A DNA stretch of 64,000 bases from Rhodobacter sp. Lineage in GTDB: Bacteria; Pseudomonadota; Alphaproteobacteria; Rhodobacterales; Rhodobacteraceae. Below are positions 43,248 to 51,931 of this stretch, piece after piece. Location of the stretch: NCBI GenBank assembly GCA_020250175.1, contig JADCEN010000013.1, forward strand, positions 220,426-284,425, read 5' to 3'. A model generated the notes under the pieces. It had not been told where the DNA came from, did no database searches, and saw nothing but the letters and a program-made list of their open reading frames with translations. Made by a program: the position numbers and the translations under genes. Positions within the stretch are counted from its first letter, which is position 1. Each line of letters opens with the position of its first letter.

Positions 43248-43271
43248 TGTGCGCTTTCCTTTTGTCGCACA
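43248..43271. promoter_or_regulatory. Inverted repeat upstream of the liv operon
   Basis: TGTGCG-N12-CGCACA lies 48 bases before the substrate-binding protein start and about 110 bases before the divergent aldose dehydrogenase start. Its symmetry and location suit a dimeric regulator acting on one or both promoters. The regulator is unknown. Confidence 0.4.
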
Positions 43272-43318
43272 CCTCAGTAGTTTACCCGGCAGGACACTGT
43301 TCCAACTGGGAGTACACC

Positions 43319-44500
43319 ATGAAGAAACTGCTTACCGCGACGGCGGCCTGCGCGCTTTTTGCCGGTGCCGTACAGGCCGAGGACATCAAGCTGGGAATCA
43401 TCTTCGGCTTCACCGGCCCGATTGAATCGCTGACCGGATCGATGGCGGCGGCATCAGAGGCGGCCATTGCCGAGGTGAACGCCTCTGGCCTGCTGCTTGA
43501 CGGTTCGACTGTTACCGCGATCCGCGCCGACTCCACCTGTGTTGACTCGGCTGCCGCCACTGCCGCTGCCGAACGCCTTGTGACCGGCGATCAGGTCAAT
43601 GCCATCATCGGTGCCGATTGTTCCGGCGTGACCGGCGCCATCCTGCAGAACGTGGCGCGGCCGAACGGCATCGTCATGATCTCTCCCTCGGCCACCTCGC
43701 CCGCGCTGAGCACCGCCGAAGACGATGGCCTGTTCTTCCGCACTGCGCCGTCAGACGCCCGCGAGGGCGAAATCGCGGCTGACATCATGACCGAGCGCGG
43801 CATCAAGACCGCCGCCCTGACCTATACAAACAATGACTATGGCAAAGGTCTGGCGGAAGCCATCGCCACCGCCTTTGAAGCCAAGGGCGGCAAGATCACC
43901 ATTTCGGCCGCGCATGAAGACGGCAAGGCCGATTACACCGCCGAAGTCGCGGCGCTGGCCGCTGCCGGCGGCGATATCCTGATCGTGGCGGGCTATCTTG
44001 ACCAGGGCGGGGTCGGCGTGATCCGTGCAGCCCTCGACACCGGGGCCTTTTCGCTGTTCCAACTGCCGGGCGGCATGATCGGCGACAATCTGACGGCAGC
44101 CCTTGGCAACTCGATCGACGGCTCCTTCGGGCAGGTCCCGGGTACGGATTCACCGGGCATGAAGCTTCTGGCCGACAAGTCGGGCGGCAAGTTCGACGTG
44201 AACTCGCCCTATACGCCGGAAAGCTATGATGCCGCCGCCCTGATCATGCTGGCGATGCAGGCCGCCGGTTCGTCCAAGTCGACCGATTTCGCACCGAAGA
44301 TCATGGATCTGGCCAACGCGCCGGGCGAAAAGATCTTTCCGGGCGAACTGGCCAAGGCGCTGGAACTGATCAAGGCCGGCACGGATATCGACTATGTCGG
44401 CGCCTCTGCGGTGGAACTGGTCGGAACGGGTGAATCGGCGGGCAATTACCGCGAGATCGACGTGATCGACGGCAAGATCGTGACGACCCGCTTCCGCTGA
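43319..44500 (+). CDS. Branched-chain amino acid-type ABC transporter substrate-binding protein
   Basis: A 393-residue periplasmic binding protein (Peripla_BP_6, LivK-like). The signal peptide MKKLLTATAACALFAGAVQA is followed by EDIKLGIIFGFTGPIESL. GADCSGVTGAIL and the mature fold are typical. Two cysteines (near residues 70 and 100) may form a disulfide. It is the first gene of the operon with livG, livF, a small periplasmic protein, livH and livM. The ligand may be branched-chain amino acids or another amide or amino acid. A strong hairpin follows it. Confidence 0.92.
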   Translation: MKKLLTATAACALFAGAVQAEDIKLGIIFGFTGPIESLTGSMAAASEAAIAEVNASGLLLDGSTVTAIRADSTCVDSAAATAAAERLVTGDQVNAIIGADCSGVTGAILQNVARPNGIVMISPSATSPALSTAEDDGLFFRTAPSDAREGEIAADIMTERGIKTAALTYTNNDYGKGLAEAIATAFEAKGGKITISAAHEDGKADYTAEVAALAAAGGDILIVAGYLDQGGVGVIRAALDTGAFSLFQLPGGMIGDNLTAALGNSIDGSFGQVPGTDSPGMKLLADKSGGKFDVNSPYTPESYDAAALIMLAMQAAGSSKSTDFAPKIMDLANAPGEKIFPGELAKALELIKAGTDIDYVGASAVELVGTGESAGNYREIDVIDGKIVTTRFR

Positions 44501-44525
44501 TGCGGAAAAGCCGGTAACGGATCGC

Positions 44526-44552
44526 ACGGCCCGGGCCCATCGCCCGGGCCGT
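44526..44552 (+). promoter_or_regulatory. Intercistronic hairpin after the binding-protein gene
   Basis: ACGGCCCGGGC-CCATC-GCCCGGGCCGT is a perfect eleven-pair hairpin 26 bases after the binding-protein stop and before livG. Such structures often protect the upstream mRNA so that binding protein is made in excess over the membrane parts. No T run follows. Confidence 0.6.
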
Positions 44553-44619
44553 TGCTGCAAGAACAGGCCCCCGGCGCACCGCTGTGGTGAAAGACAAGGG
44601 GGCACAGGGGGAAGGCCGC

Positions 44620-45402
44620 ATGATCATCGTCGAGGATCTGCACAAGCATTTCGGGGGATTCCGCGCGGTGGACGGCGCGTCGATACGGATCGAAACCGGG
44701 TCGATCACCGGCCTGATCGGCCCGAACGGCGCAGGCAAGACCACGCTTTTCAACGTGATCGCGGGCCGCCTGCCCCCCACATCGGGCCGGGTGATGATGG
44801 ATGGCGAGGAGATCACCGGACTGTCGCCGCATGAGCTGTTCGGCAAGGGCCTGTTGCGCACCTTCCAGATTGCCCATGAATTCGGCTCCATGACCGTGCG
44901 CGAGAACCTGATGATGGTGCCCGCCCACCAGTTGGGCGAGCGGCTTTGGAATGCCTGGTTCCGCCGGGGTGCCGTGGCCGCGCAAGAGGCCGCAATCCGC
45001 CGCAAGGCCGATGAGGTGCTGGAATTCCTGACCATCGGCCATCTGGCCGACGAGAAGGCCGCGAATATCTCGGGCGGGCAGAAAAAGCTGCTGGAACTGG
45101 GCCGCACCATGATGGTCGATGCCAAGACCGTCTTTCTGGACGAGGTGGGGGCGGGCGTGAACCGCACGCTGCTGAACACCATCGCCGACGCAATCCTGCG
45201 GCTGAACCGCGAACGCGGCTATACCTTCTGCGTGATCGAACATGACATGGATTTTATCGCGCGGCTCTGCGACCCCGTCATCGTCATGGCCCAAGGCAAG
45301 GTGCTGGCCCAGGGAACGGTGGATGAGGTGAAGAACGACGAGCGCGTGATCGAGGCCTATCTTGGCACCGGACTGAAGAACAAGGTCGTCGCCCATGCGT
45401 GA
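44620..45402 (+). CDS. livG: ABC transporter ATP-binding protein, LivG type
   Basis: A 260-residue ATPase of a branched-chain amino acid-type importer. Walker A is GPNGAGKTT at residues 34-42, the signature is SGGQKKLLELG and Walker B ends FLDEVGAGVN. The usual DEPAAG after Walker B is replaced by DEVGAG. GGGGAAGG precedes the ATG at 44620; a GTG at 44584 is a weaker alternative. It lies in the five-component transporter operon, 119 bases after the binding protein. Confidence 0.93.
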   Translation: MIIVEDLHKHFGGFRAVDGASIRIETGSITGLIGPNGAGKTTLFNVIAGRLPPTSGRVMMDGEEITGLSPHELFGKGLLRTFQIAHEFGSMTVRENLMMVPAHQLGERLWNAWFRRGAVAAQEAAIRRKADEVLEFLTIGHLADEKAANISGGQKKLLELGRTMMVDAKTVFLDEVGAGVNRTLLNTIADAILRLNRERGYTFCVIEHDMDFIARLCDPVIVMAQGKVLAQGTVDEVKNDERVIEAYLGTGLKNKVVAHA

Positions 45403-45506
45403 GGATGCGCTCTTCCCGAGTTTTCCGGCGAAAGCCCTTCCTGCCGGTGTGACAGTCCCGGAAGTTTCGCCAGAACACTCGACCGCCCCCGATGGCGAGG
45501 TAACCC

Positions 45507-46217
45507 GTGGCTGAACCTTTCCTGATCGGCGATGCGATGACCGGCGGCTATGGCACCGCCGATATTCTGAACGCCTGCACGATTGCGGTCGAAAAGGGCC
45601 AGATCGCCGTGATCGTCGGCCCGAACGGGGCCGGGAAATCCACCGCGATGAAGGCGGTCTTCGGCATGCTCAAGCTGCGCTCGGGCCATGTACGGCTGGG
45701 CGGCGAGGATATCACCGCGCTGTCACCGCAGGCCCGCGTGGCCAGGGGCATGGCCTTTGTGCCCCAGACGCAGAACATCTTCACTTCGATGACGGTCGAG
45801 GAAAACCTGGAAATGGGTGCCTTTCTGCGGCGCGACGACATCCGCACCACGCTGGAGCAGATCTACACCCTGTTTCCGGTCCTGCGTGACAAGCGCCGTC
45901 AGGCGGCGGGCGAGCTTTCCGGCGGGCAGCGCCAGCAGGTGGCGGTGGGCCGCGCGCTGATGACGCAGCCTTCGGTGCTGATGCTGGATGAACCCACGGC
46001 GGGTGTCAGCCCGATCGTCATGGACGAGCTGTTTGACCGGATCATCGAGGTGGCGCGCACCGGCATCTCGATCCTGATGGTCGAACAGAATGCGCGCCAG
46101 GCGCTGGAAATCGCCGACAGGGGCTATGTCCTGGTGCAGGGGGCCAACCGCTTTACCGACACCGGCGCAGCCCTGCTGGCCGATCCCGAGGTGCGCCGCA
46201 CCTTTCTGGGGGGTTGA
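45507..46217 (+). CDS. livF: ABC transporter ATP-binding protein, LivF type
   Basis: The second ATPase of the importer, 236 residues. Walker A is GPNGAGKST, the signature is LSGGQRQQVAVG and Walker B is VLMLDEPTAG. The GTG start at 45507 follows GAGGTAACCC. The 104-base gap from livG has an arm pair GGCGAAA / TTTCGCC. The next gene begins within a few bases of its stop. Confidence 0.94.
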   Translation: MAEPFLIGDAMTGGYGTADILNACTIAVEKGQIAVIVGPNGAGKSTAMKAVFGMLKLRSGHVRLGGEDITALSPQARVARGMAFVPQTQNIFTSMTVEENLEMGAFLRRDDIRTTLEQIYTLFPVLRDKRRQAAGELSGGQRQQVAVGRALMTQPSVLMLDEPTAGVSPIVMDELFDRIIEVARTGISILMVEQNARQALEIADRGYVLVQGANRFTDTGAALLADPEVRRTFLGG

Positions 46218-46219
46218 GC

Positions 46220-46591
46220 GTGACGATCCTGCGCAGCCTTGCCGTCGTGATGCTTCTGGCCCCGGGTGCGGCCTGGGCGGGGCTTGCCGATCTGTCCTGC
46301 ACCCTGACAAAGGAATGCACCGTCGGACAGCCCTGCGCCGAAATTGCAATCGATTTCAATCTGGAACCGGTGCCGGGCGGCTATGGTGCCGCCGTGGACG
46401 GCGGGTGGGTGGAACTTATGCAGGTCAGCCCGCCAGAGGCTGATGTGAAAAGCTTCATGCTGTCGTCCCTTGGGTCCGTCACCGTGCTGCTGTCGCTGTT
46501 TCCTGACGGGGCGCTGGCCCTGACGGTGCACGAGGATATCGACGGGCGTCATGTTGAAACCGCGTTCGGTCGCTGCGACGGGGAAATCTGA
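46220..46591 (+). CDS. Small exported protein of unknown function within the liv operon
   Basis: A 123-residue protein with a signal peptide (ILRSLAVVMLLAPGAAWA, cleavage near residue 20). The mature part starts GLADLSCTLTKECTVGQPCAEI with four cysteines in total across the protein, the last in FGRCDGE near the C-terminus, so disulfides are likely. The GTG at 46220 is taken because GGGGGG precedes it; a TTG at 46214 overlaps the livF stop. It lies tightly between livF (2 bases) and livH (3 bases). That position inside a transporter operon suggests an accessory role, but the family was not recognised. Confidence 0.8.
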   Translation: MTILRSLAVVMLLAPGAAWAGLADLSCTLTKECTVGQPCAEIAIDFNLEPVPGGYGAAVDGGWVELMQVSPPEADVKSFMLSSLGSVTVLLSLFPDGALALTVHEDIDGRHVETAFGRCDGEI

Positions 46592-46594
46592 TCC

Positions 46595-47605
46595 ATGGAC
46601 CTTCTGAACGCGCTGGTGACCTTTGCCAACTTTGTCTTCATCCCCGCCGTGGCTTACGGCGCGCAACTGGCCATCGGCGCGCTGGGTGTGACGCTGATCT
46701 ACGGCATCCTGCGGTTTTCCAACTTTGCCCATGGCGATACCATGGCCTTCGGCACGATGATCACCATCCTGTTCACCTGGTGGTTCCAGTCGATGGGCAT
46801 AAGCTTCGGCCCGCTGCCCACGGCGCTGCTGGCATTGCCCATCGGCATTGTGCTGACGGCGCTGTTTGTCCTTGGCACCGACAGGGTGGTCTACCGTTTT
46901 TACCGCAAGCAGCGGGTTGCGACCTCGATCCTGGTGATCGTCTCGCTGGGGGTCACCTTCATCATGAACGGGATCACCCGCTTCATCATCGGCACCGAAG
47001 AACAGAATTTTGCCGACGGCGAACGCTTTGTCATCTCTGCCGCCGACTTCAAGGCGACAACCGGCCTGGCCGAGGGGCTGGCGATCAAATCAACCCAGGC
47101 GATCACGCTGGCAACGGCGGTCATCGTGGTGGCCGCCCTGTTCTGGTTCCTCAACCGCACCCGCACCGGCAAATCGATGCGGGCGTTTTCGGACAATGAG
47201 GATCTGGCCCTGCTGTCGGGCATCAACCCCGAACGGGTGGTTGCGGTGACCTGGATCATCACGGCGGCGCTGGCGACCATCGCGGGCGTGCTCTACGGTC
47301 TGGACAAAAGCTTCAAACCCTTCACCTATTTCCAGCTGCTGTTGCCGATCTTTGCCGCCGCGGTGGTGGGCGGCCTTGGCAGCCCGGTCGGGGCCATTGC
47401 CGGCGGCTTTGTCATCGCCTTTTCCGAGGTGATGGTGACCTATGCCTGGAAAAAGGTGCTGGGCTATCTGCTGCCCGACAGCCTGGCACCCGAGGCGCTG
47501 GTGCAGCTTTTGACCACGGATTACAAATTCGCCGTAAGCTTCACGATCCTGATTGCGGTACTGCTGTTCAAACCTACGGGTCTTTTCAGGGGGAAATCCG
47601 TATGA
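46595..47605 (+). CDS. livH: ABC transporter permease, LivH type
   Basis: A 336-residue inner-membrane permease of the branched-chain amino acid family with about eight to nine hydrophobic segments. It contains LGVTLIYGILRFSNFAHGD, the conserved LivH pattern, and the C-terminal VVGGLGSPVGAIAGGFVIAF coupling region. It forms the membrane pore together with LivM, whose start overlaps its stop by ATGA. Confidence 0.94.
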   Translation: MDLLNALVTFANFVFIPAVAYGAQLAIGALGVTLIYGILRFSNFAHGDTMAFGTMITILFTWWFQSMGISFGPLPTALLALPIGIVLTALFVLGTDRVVYRFYRKQRVATSILVIVSLGVTFIMNGITRFIIGTEEQNFADGERFVISAADFKATTGLAEGLAIKSTQAITLATAVIVVAALFWFLNRTRTGKSMRAFSDNEDLALLSGINPERVVAVTWIITAALATIAGVLYGLDKSFKPFTYFQLLLPIFAAAVVGGLGSPVGAIAGGFVIAFSEVMVTYAWKKVLGYLLPDSLAPEALVQLLTTDYKFAVSFTILIAVLLFKPTGLFRGKSV

Positions 47606-48906
47606 CATCGCGCAATCTGGCGCTTTTCGCCGCTGTCGCCGTGCTGTTCCTGATCACCGGCTTCTTTCAAAGCTGGAACCTGGCGCTGTCGATCCTGAAC
47701 ATGGCCATCGTCTCGGCGATCATGGCGATGGGCGTGAATATCCAGTGGGGCTATGCGGGCCTGTTCAACGTCGGCATCATGGGCTTTGCCGCCCTGGGCG
47801 GGCTGGCCGTGGTGCTGACCTCGTCGCAGCCGGTTGAAGGGGCCTGGCGCGCGGGCGGGCCGGGTATCGTGCTGGGGCTGCTTTTGGGCGTGGCCACCAT
47901 CGGCCTTGCGGTTGCCCTGTACAGGCGCATGCAACAGGGGCTGCCCCGGACGGCCACGATCATTGCAGTGCTGCTGGGCGGGTTCTTCCTGTACCGCTGG
48001 GTGTTCGATCCGGCTGCCGTCGCGGTCGAGGCGAACAACCCGGAAGCCTTCGGCAATATCGGCGGCTTCGGCCTGCCCGCGCTGGTCGCCTGGCCGATGG
48101 GCGGCCTTCTGGCCGCTGCCGCCGCCTGGGCCATCGGCAAGACAGCACTTGGCCTGCGGTCGGACTATCTGGCGATTGCCACGCTGGGCATCGCCGAGAT
48201 TGTCATCGCGGTGATGAAGAACGAAGATTGGCTGGCGCGCGGCGTCAAGAACATCACCCAGTTGCCCCGCCCCTGGCCGGTGCCGCTGGAAGTGGACCTG
48301 CAGCAAAGCCAGCCATTCCTGGACTGGGCCGGGCGCTGGGGGTTTGACCCGGTGCTGACCTCGTCCATCATCGTCAAGCTGGCCTATGCCGGATTGTTCC
48401 TGACGGTGCTGCTGATTGTGGTCTGGCTGTCAGAACGCGCCCTGCGCTCGCCCTGGGGCCGCACCATGCGCGCCATCCGCGACAATGAGGTGTCGGCCGA
48501 AGCCATGGGCAAATACGTGACCGGCAGGCACCTGCAGGTGTTCATCCTGGGCTCTGCCGTTGTTGGCATCGCCGGTGCGATGATGACCACGCTGGACGGA
48601 CAACTGACCCCCGGCAGCTATTCGCCGCTGCGCTACACCTTCCTGATCTGGATGATGGTGATTGTCGGCGGATCGGGCAACAACTGGGGCGCGGTGCTGG
48701 GCGGCTTTCTGATCTGGTGGCTGTGGATCATGGTCGAACCGATGGGGCTGTGGCTGATGGGCACGATCACCGCCGGCATGGCGGACGGATCCTGGCTCAA
48801 GACCCACCTGCAGGACGGGGCGGCGCATATGCGGCCGGTGACGAAGGGGGTCATCCTGCTGCTGGTGCTGCGGTTCAGTCCAAGGGGACTGATTCCCGAG
48901 AAGTAG
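47602..48906 (+). CDS. livM: ABC transporter permease, LivM type
   Basis: A 434-residue permease with many hydrophobic segments. IQWGYAGLFNVGIMGFAALGG matches the LivM signature, and MRAIRDNEVSAEAMGK followed by FILGSAVVGIAGAMM is the conserved cytoplasmic coupling loop and next helix. At 434 residues it is longer than many LivM proteins, with an insert around residues 75-150. It is the last gene of the operon. Confidence 0.94.
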   Translation: MTSRNLALFAAVAVLFLITGFFQSWNLALSILNMAIVSAIMAMGVNIQWGYAGLFNVGIMGFAALGGLAVVLTSSQPVEGAWRAGGPGIVLGLLLGVATIGLAVALYRRMQQGLPRTATIIAVLLGGFFLYRWVFDPAAVAVEANNPEAFGNIGGFGLPALVAWPMGGLLAAAAAWAIGKTALGLRSDYLAIATLGIAEIVIAVMKNEDWLARGVKNITQLPRPWPVPLEVDLQQSQPFLDWAGRWGFDPVLTSSIIVKLAYAGLFLTVLLIVVWLSERALRSPWGRTMRAIRDNEVSAEAMGKYVTGRHLQVFILGSAVVGIAGAMMTTLDGQLTPGSYSPLRYTFLIWMMVIVGGSGNNWGAVLGGFLIWWLWIMVEPMGLWLMGTITAGMADGSWLKTHLQDGAAHMRPVTKGVILLLVLRFSPRGLIPEK

Positions 48907-49001
48907 GGCCTGCGCCGGGCCGCTGGGGTGTCAGCACCCGCACCCCTGCGGTATATCCGTGCGAATGAGAAGCCGCTTGGGCGGCCCCGCAAATGCGGCT
49001 T

Positions 49002-49018
49002 GCGACATTTCCTGTCGC
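49002..49018. promoter_or_regulatory. Palindrome upstream of dimethylglycine dehydrogenase
   Basis: GCGACA-TTTCC-TGTCGC is an inverted repeat of six-base arms, 70 bases before the ATG at 49088. The spacing and symmetry suit an operator. TGTCGCAC also occurs in the liv promoter region near 43265. No regulator is assigned. Confidence 0.4.
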
Positions 49019-49087
49019 GGCTGCGCATGATTGCCGCTTGGCGCGGGGTCAATGTTGCCCGCAAGTGAAACGCATCGGAGTGCTGCG

Positions 49088-51514
49088 ATGAAAACCCATA
49101 CCCGTGTCCTGGTCATTGGCGGCGGCGTCGTCGGCTGTTCGGTGCTCTATCACCTGACCAAGCTGGGCTGGTCGGATGTGACCCTGATCGAACGGTCGGA
49201 CCTGACCAGCGGATCGACCTGGCACGCGGCGGGCGGCTTTCACACGTTGAACGGCGATACCAACATGGCCGCCCTGCAAGGCTATACCATCCGCCTTTAC
49301 AAAGAGCTGGAGGCGATCACCGGCATGTCCTGCGGGCTGCACCATGTCGGCGGCATCACGCTGGCCGATACGCAGGAACGGTTCGACATGCTGAAGGCGG
49401 AACGCGCCAAGCACCGCTACATGGGGCTGGATACAGCCATTCTGTCGCCGGACGAAGTGGCAAAGATGACCGACGGGCTGGTGAACACCGCCGGGATCAT
49501 CGGCGCGCTCTATGATCCGCTGGACGGCCACCTAGACCCGTCGGGCACCACCCATGCCTATGCGAAGGCCGCCCGCATGGGCGGGGCCGAGATCATCCTG
49601 CACAACCGCGTTCTGTCCACCACCCAGCGCGCCGATGGCGGCTGGGATGTGGTGACCGAACAGGGCACCATCGTGGCCGAGCATCTGGTGAACGCTGCCG
49701 GGCTTTGGGCGCGCGAAGTGGGGGCGATGGCGGGCGTGTACCTGCCGCTTTTGCCGATGGCGCACCAGTATCTGGTGACCGATGACATCCCCGAGATTGT
49801 GGAAATCCTGAAAGCGGGGCGCGAGTTTCCGCATGTGATCGATCCGGGTGGCGAAAGCTATTTGCGCCAGGAAGGGCGCGGCTTTGTCATCGGGTTCTAT
49901 GAGAAACTGGCCGAAGGCTGGGCGATTGACGGCACGCCCTGGGGCTTTGGCCATGAGTTGTTGCCCGACAATCTGGATAAGGTCAGCGACAGTGTGGAAT
50001 TCGCCTATCGCCGTTTCCCGGCGCTGGAACGCTCGGGCGTCAAGCGCGTGATCCATGGCCCCTTCACATTCGCCCCCGATGGCAACCCGCTGATCGGCCC
50101 GGTGCCGGGCCTGCGCAACTACTGGTCGGCCTGCGCGGTGATGGCAGGGTTCAGCCAGGGCGGCGGCATGGGCCTGAGCCTGGCACAGTGGATGATCCAT
50201 GGCGAGGTTGAACGTGACCCGCGCGGCTTTGACGTGGCCCGCTTTGGCAGTTGGACGACGCCCGGCTATACCGTGCCCAAGGTGATCGAGAATTATCAGA
50301 CCCGCTTCAGCGTGGCCTATCCGAACGAGGAAAAGCCGGCGGCACGCCCGTTCCGCACCACGGCGATGTATGATGTCTTCTCGGGCATGCGCGCCGTCTG
50401 GGGCCAGCAATACGGGCTGGAGGTGGTGAATTACCACGCCCTGCCCGGCGAGCCGCTGTATGAAACGCCGACCTTCAAACGGTCCAACGCCTGGGACGCA
50501 ACGAAGGCCGAAGTGCTGGCTGTGCGCCATGGCGTGGGCATCAACGAGGTGCAGAATTTCGGCAAGTACCGCGTCACCGGCCCCAAGGCCCAGGCCTGGT
50601 TGGACCGGATCATGGCGGGCCTGATCCCGAAACCGGGGCGCCTGTCGCTGACGCCGATGTTGGCGGAGTCGGGCCGGATCATCGGGGATTTCACCGTGTC
50701 CTGCCTGTCAGAGACCGAATTTCAGCTGACCGCCAGCTATGGGGCGCAGGGCTGGCATTCGCGCTGGTTCGACAGCCATGCGGAAGACGGGGTGCGGGTT
50801 GAGAATATCTCTGACACGCGCACGGGGTTCCAGATTGCGGGGCCAAAGGCGCGCGAGCTGCTGGCCCGGGTGACCCGCAGCGATGTGTCGAATGACGCGT
50901 TCCGCTTCATGGATGTGCGGCACATGACCGTGGGCATGGCCGACTGCATCGTGCAGCGCGTCAGCTATACCGCCGATCTGGGGTATGAGATTTACTGCGA
51001 TGCGGTCAGCCAGCGCCACCTGTGGCACACGCTGTGGGACGCAGGGCAGGACCTTGGCATCCGCCCCTTCGGCATGCGCGCGATGATGAGCCTGCGTCTG
51101 GACAAGTTCTTTGGCAGTTGGGGGCGCGAGTTCAGCCCCGATTACATGCCCGGCGAAACCGGGCTGGACCGGTTCATCCGCTGGAACAAGCCCAGCGACT
51201 GGATCGGCAAGGCGGCGGCGATGCGGGAAAAGGCCGAAGGGCCGAAGCGGCGGCTCTGCGCCTTTGTGGTGGACGCGGTGGATGCCGATGTGGTCGCCTG
51301 GGAGCCGATCTGGATCGGCGGGGATGTGGTGGGGTTCTGCACCTCGGGCGGGTATTCGCATTACACCGGCAAATCGGTGGCGATGGGCTTTGTCCCCTCG
51401 GGCCAGGTGGCGGAGGGGCTGGCGGTTCATATCGAGATTCTCGGCGAAAAGCGGCCTGCGGTGCTGGTGACAGAACCGCTGTTCGACGCCGATGGTGCAA
51501 GGATGCGGGGGTGA
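49088..51514 (+). CDS. Dimethylglycine dehydrogenase-type FAD/folate enzyme
   Basis: An 808-residue protein with an N-terminal FAD-dependent DAO domain and a C-terminal GcvT-type folate domain. RVLVIGGGVVGCSVLYHLTKLGW is the dinucleotide-binding motif at about residues 6-28, followed by GSTWHAAGGFHTL (covalent-flavin type His region). The GcvT domain spans about 430-800 (NFGKYRVTGPKAQAWLDR, RRLCAFVV). Such enzymes demethylate dimethylglycine or sarcosine and pass the methyl group to tetrahydrofolate; the exact substrate is not certain. The ATG at 49088 starts the FAD domain. Four hairpin repeats begin right after its stop. Confidence 0.92.
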   Translation: MKTHTRVLVIGGGVVGCSVLYHLTKLGWSDVTLIERSDLTSGSTWHAAGGFHTLNGDTNMAALQGYTIRLYKELEAITGMSCGLHHVGGITLADTQERFDMLKAERAKHRYMGLDTAILSPDEVAKMTDGLVNTAGIIGALYDPLDGHLDPSGTTHAYAKAARMGGAEIILHNRVLSTTQRADGGWDVVTEQGTIVAEHLVNAAGLWAREVGAMAGVYLPLLPMAHQYLVTDDIPEIVEILKAGREFPHVIDPGGESYLRQEGRGFVIGFYEKLAEGWAIDGTPWGFGHELLPDNLDKVSDSVEFAYRRFPALERSGVKRVIHGPFTFAPDGNPLIGPVPGLRNYWSACAVMAGFSQGGGMGLSLAQWMIHGEVERDPRGFDVARFGSWTTPGYTVPKVIENYQTRFSVAYPNEEKPAARPFRTTAMYDVFSGMRAVWGQQYGLEVVNYHALPGEPLYETPTFKRSNAWDATKAEVLAVRHGVGINEVQNFGKYRVTGPKAQAWLDRIMAGLIPKPGRLSLTPMLAESGRIIGDFTVSCLSETEFQLTASYGAQGWHSRWFDSHAEDGVRVENISDTRTGFQIAGPKARELLARVTRSDVSNDAFRFMDVRHMTVGMADCIVQRVSYTADLGYEIYCDAVSQRHLWHTLWDAGQDLGIRPFGMRAMMSLRLDKFFGSWGREFSPDYMPGETGLDRFIRWNKPSDWIGKAAAMREKAEGPKRRLCAFVVDAVDADVVAWEPIWIGGDVVGFCTSGGYSHYTGKSVAMGFVPSGQVAEGLAVHIEILGEKRPAVLVTEPLFDADGARMRG

Positions 51515-51866
51515 GGCGCGGTCCCGGCGCAGCCGGGAGGCAAGGCTCCGGTGGAGCCTTGCCAGCGCCGAACGCCCGGAGCGCAAGCGAAGGGCCGGAG
51601 GGGGCGCGGTCCCGGCGCAGCCGGGAGGCAAGGCTCCGGCGCAGCCTTGCCAACGCCGAACGCCCGGAGCGCAAGCGAAGGGCCGGAGGAGGCGCGGTCC
51701 CGGCGCAGCCGGGAGGCAAGGCTCCGGTGGAGCCTTGCCAGCGCCGAACGCCCGGAGCGCAAGCGAAGGGCCGGAGGGGGCGCGGTCCCAGCGCAGCTGG
51801 GAGGCAAGGCTCCGGTGGAGCCTTGCCAGCGCCGAACGCCCGGAGCGCAAGCGAAGGGCAGGAGGG
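51515..51866. repeat. Four tandem 88-bp hairpin repeats
   Basis: Four head-to-tail units of exactly 88 bases start directly after the dimethylglycine dehydrogenase stop (unit starts 51515, 51603, 51691, 51779). Each has hairpin 1, CCCGGC-GCA-GCCGGG, and hairpin 2, GGCAAGGCTCC-GGT-GGAGCCTTGCC, then a conserved GCGCAAGCGAAGGGCCGGAG tract. In unit 4 hairpin 1 becomes CCCAGC-GCA-GCTGGG, a paired change that keeps the stem. In unit 2 the hairpin 2 centre changes to CCGGCGC. The reverse complement resembles the single copies at 51.9 and 58.4 kb. Open frames through it simply reflect periodicity. Confidence 0.9.
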
Positions 51867-51931
51867 GGCGCTTTAACTTTTGAGATCAGGGGGAAGTAAT
51901 GACACTGACATTGCCAACACATACTCCTTTC

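Noticed and set aside
51515..51866. CRISPR array
   Set aside because: Units are directly adjacent and nearly identical over the full 88 bases, so there are no unique spacers.
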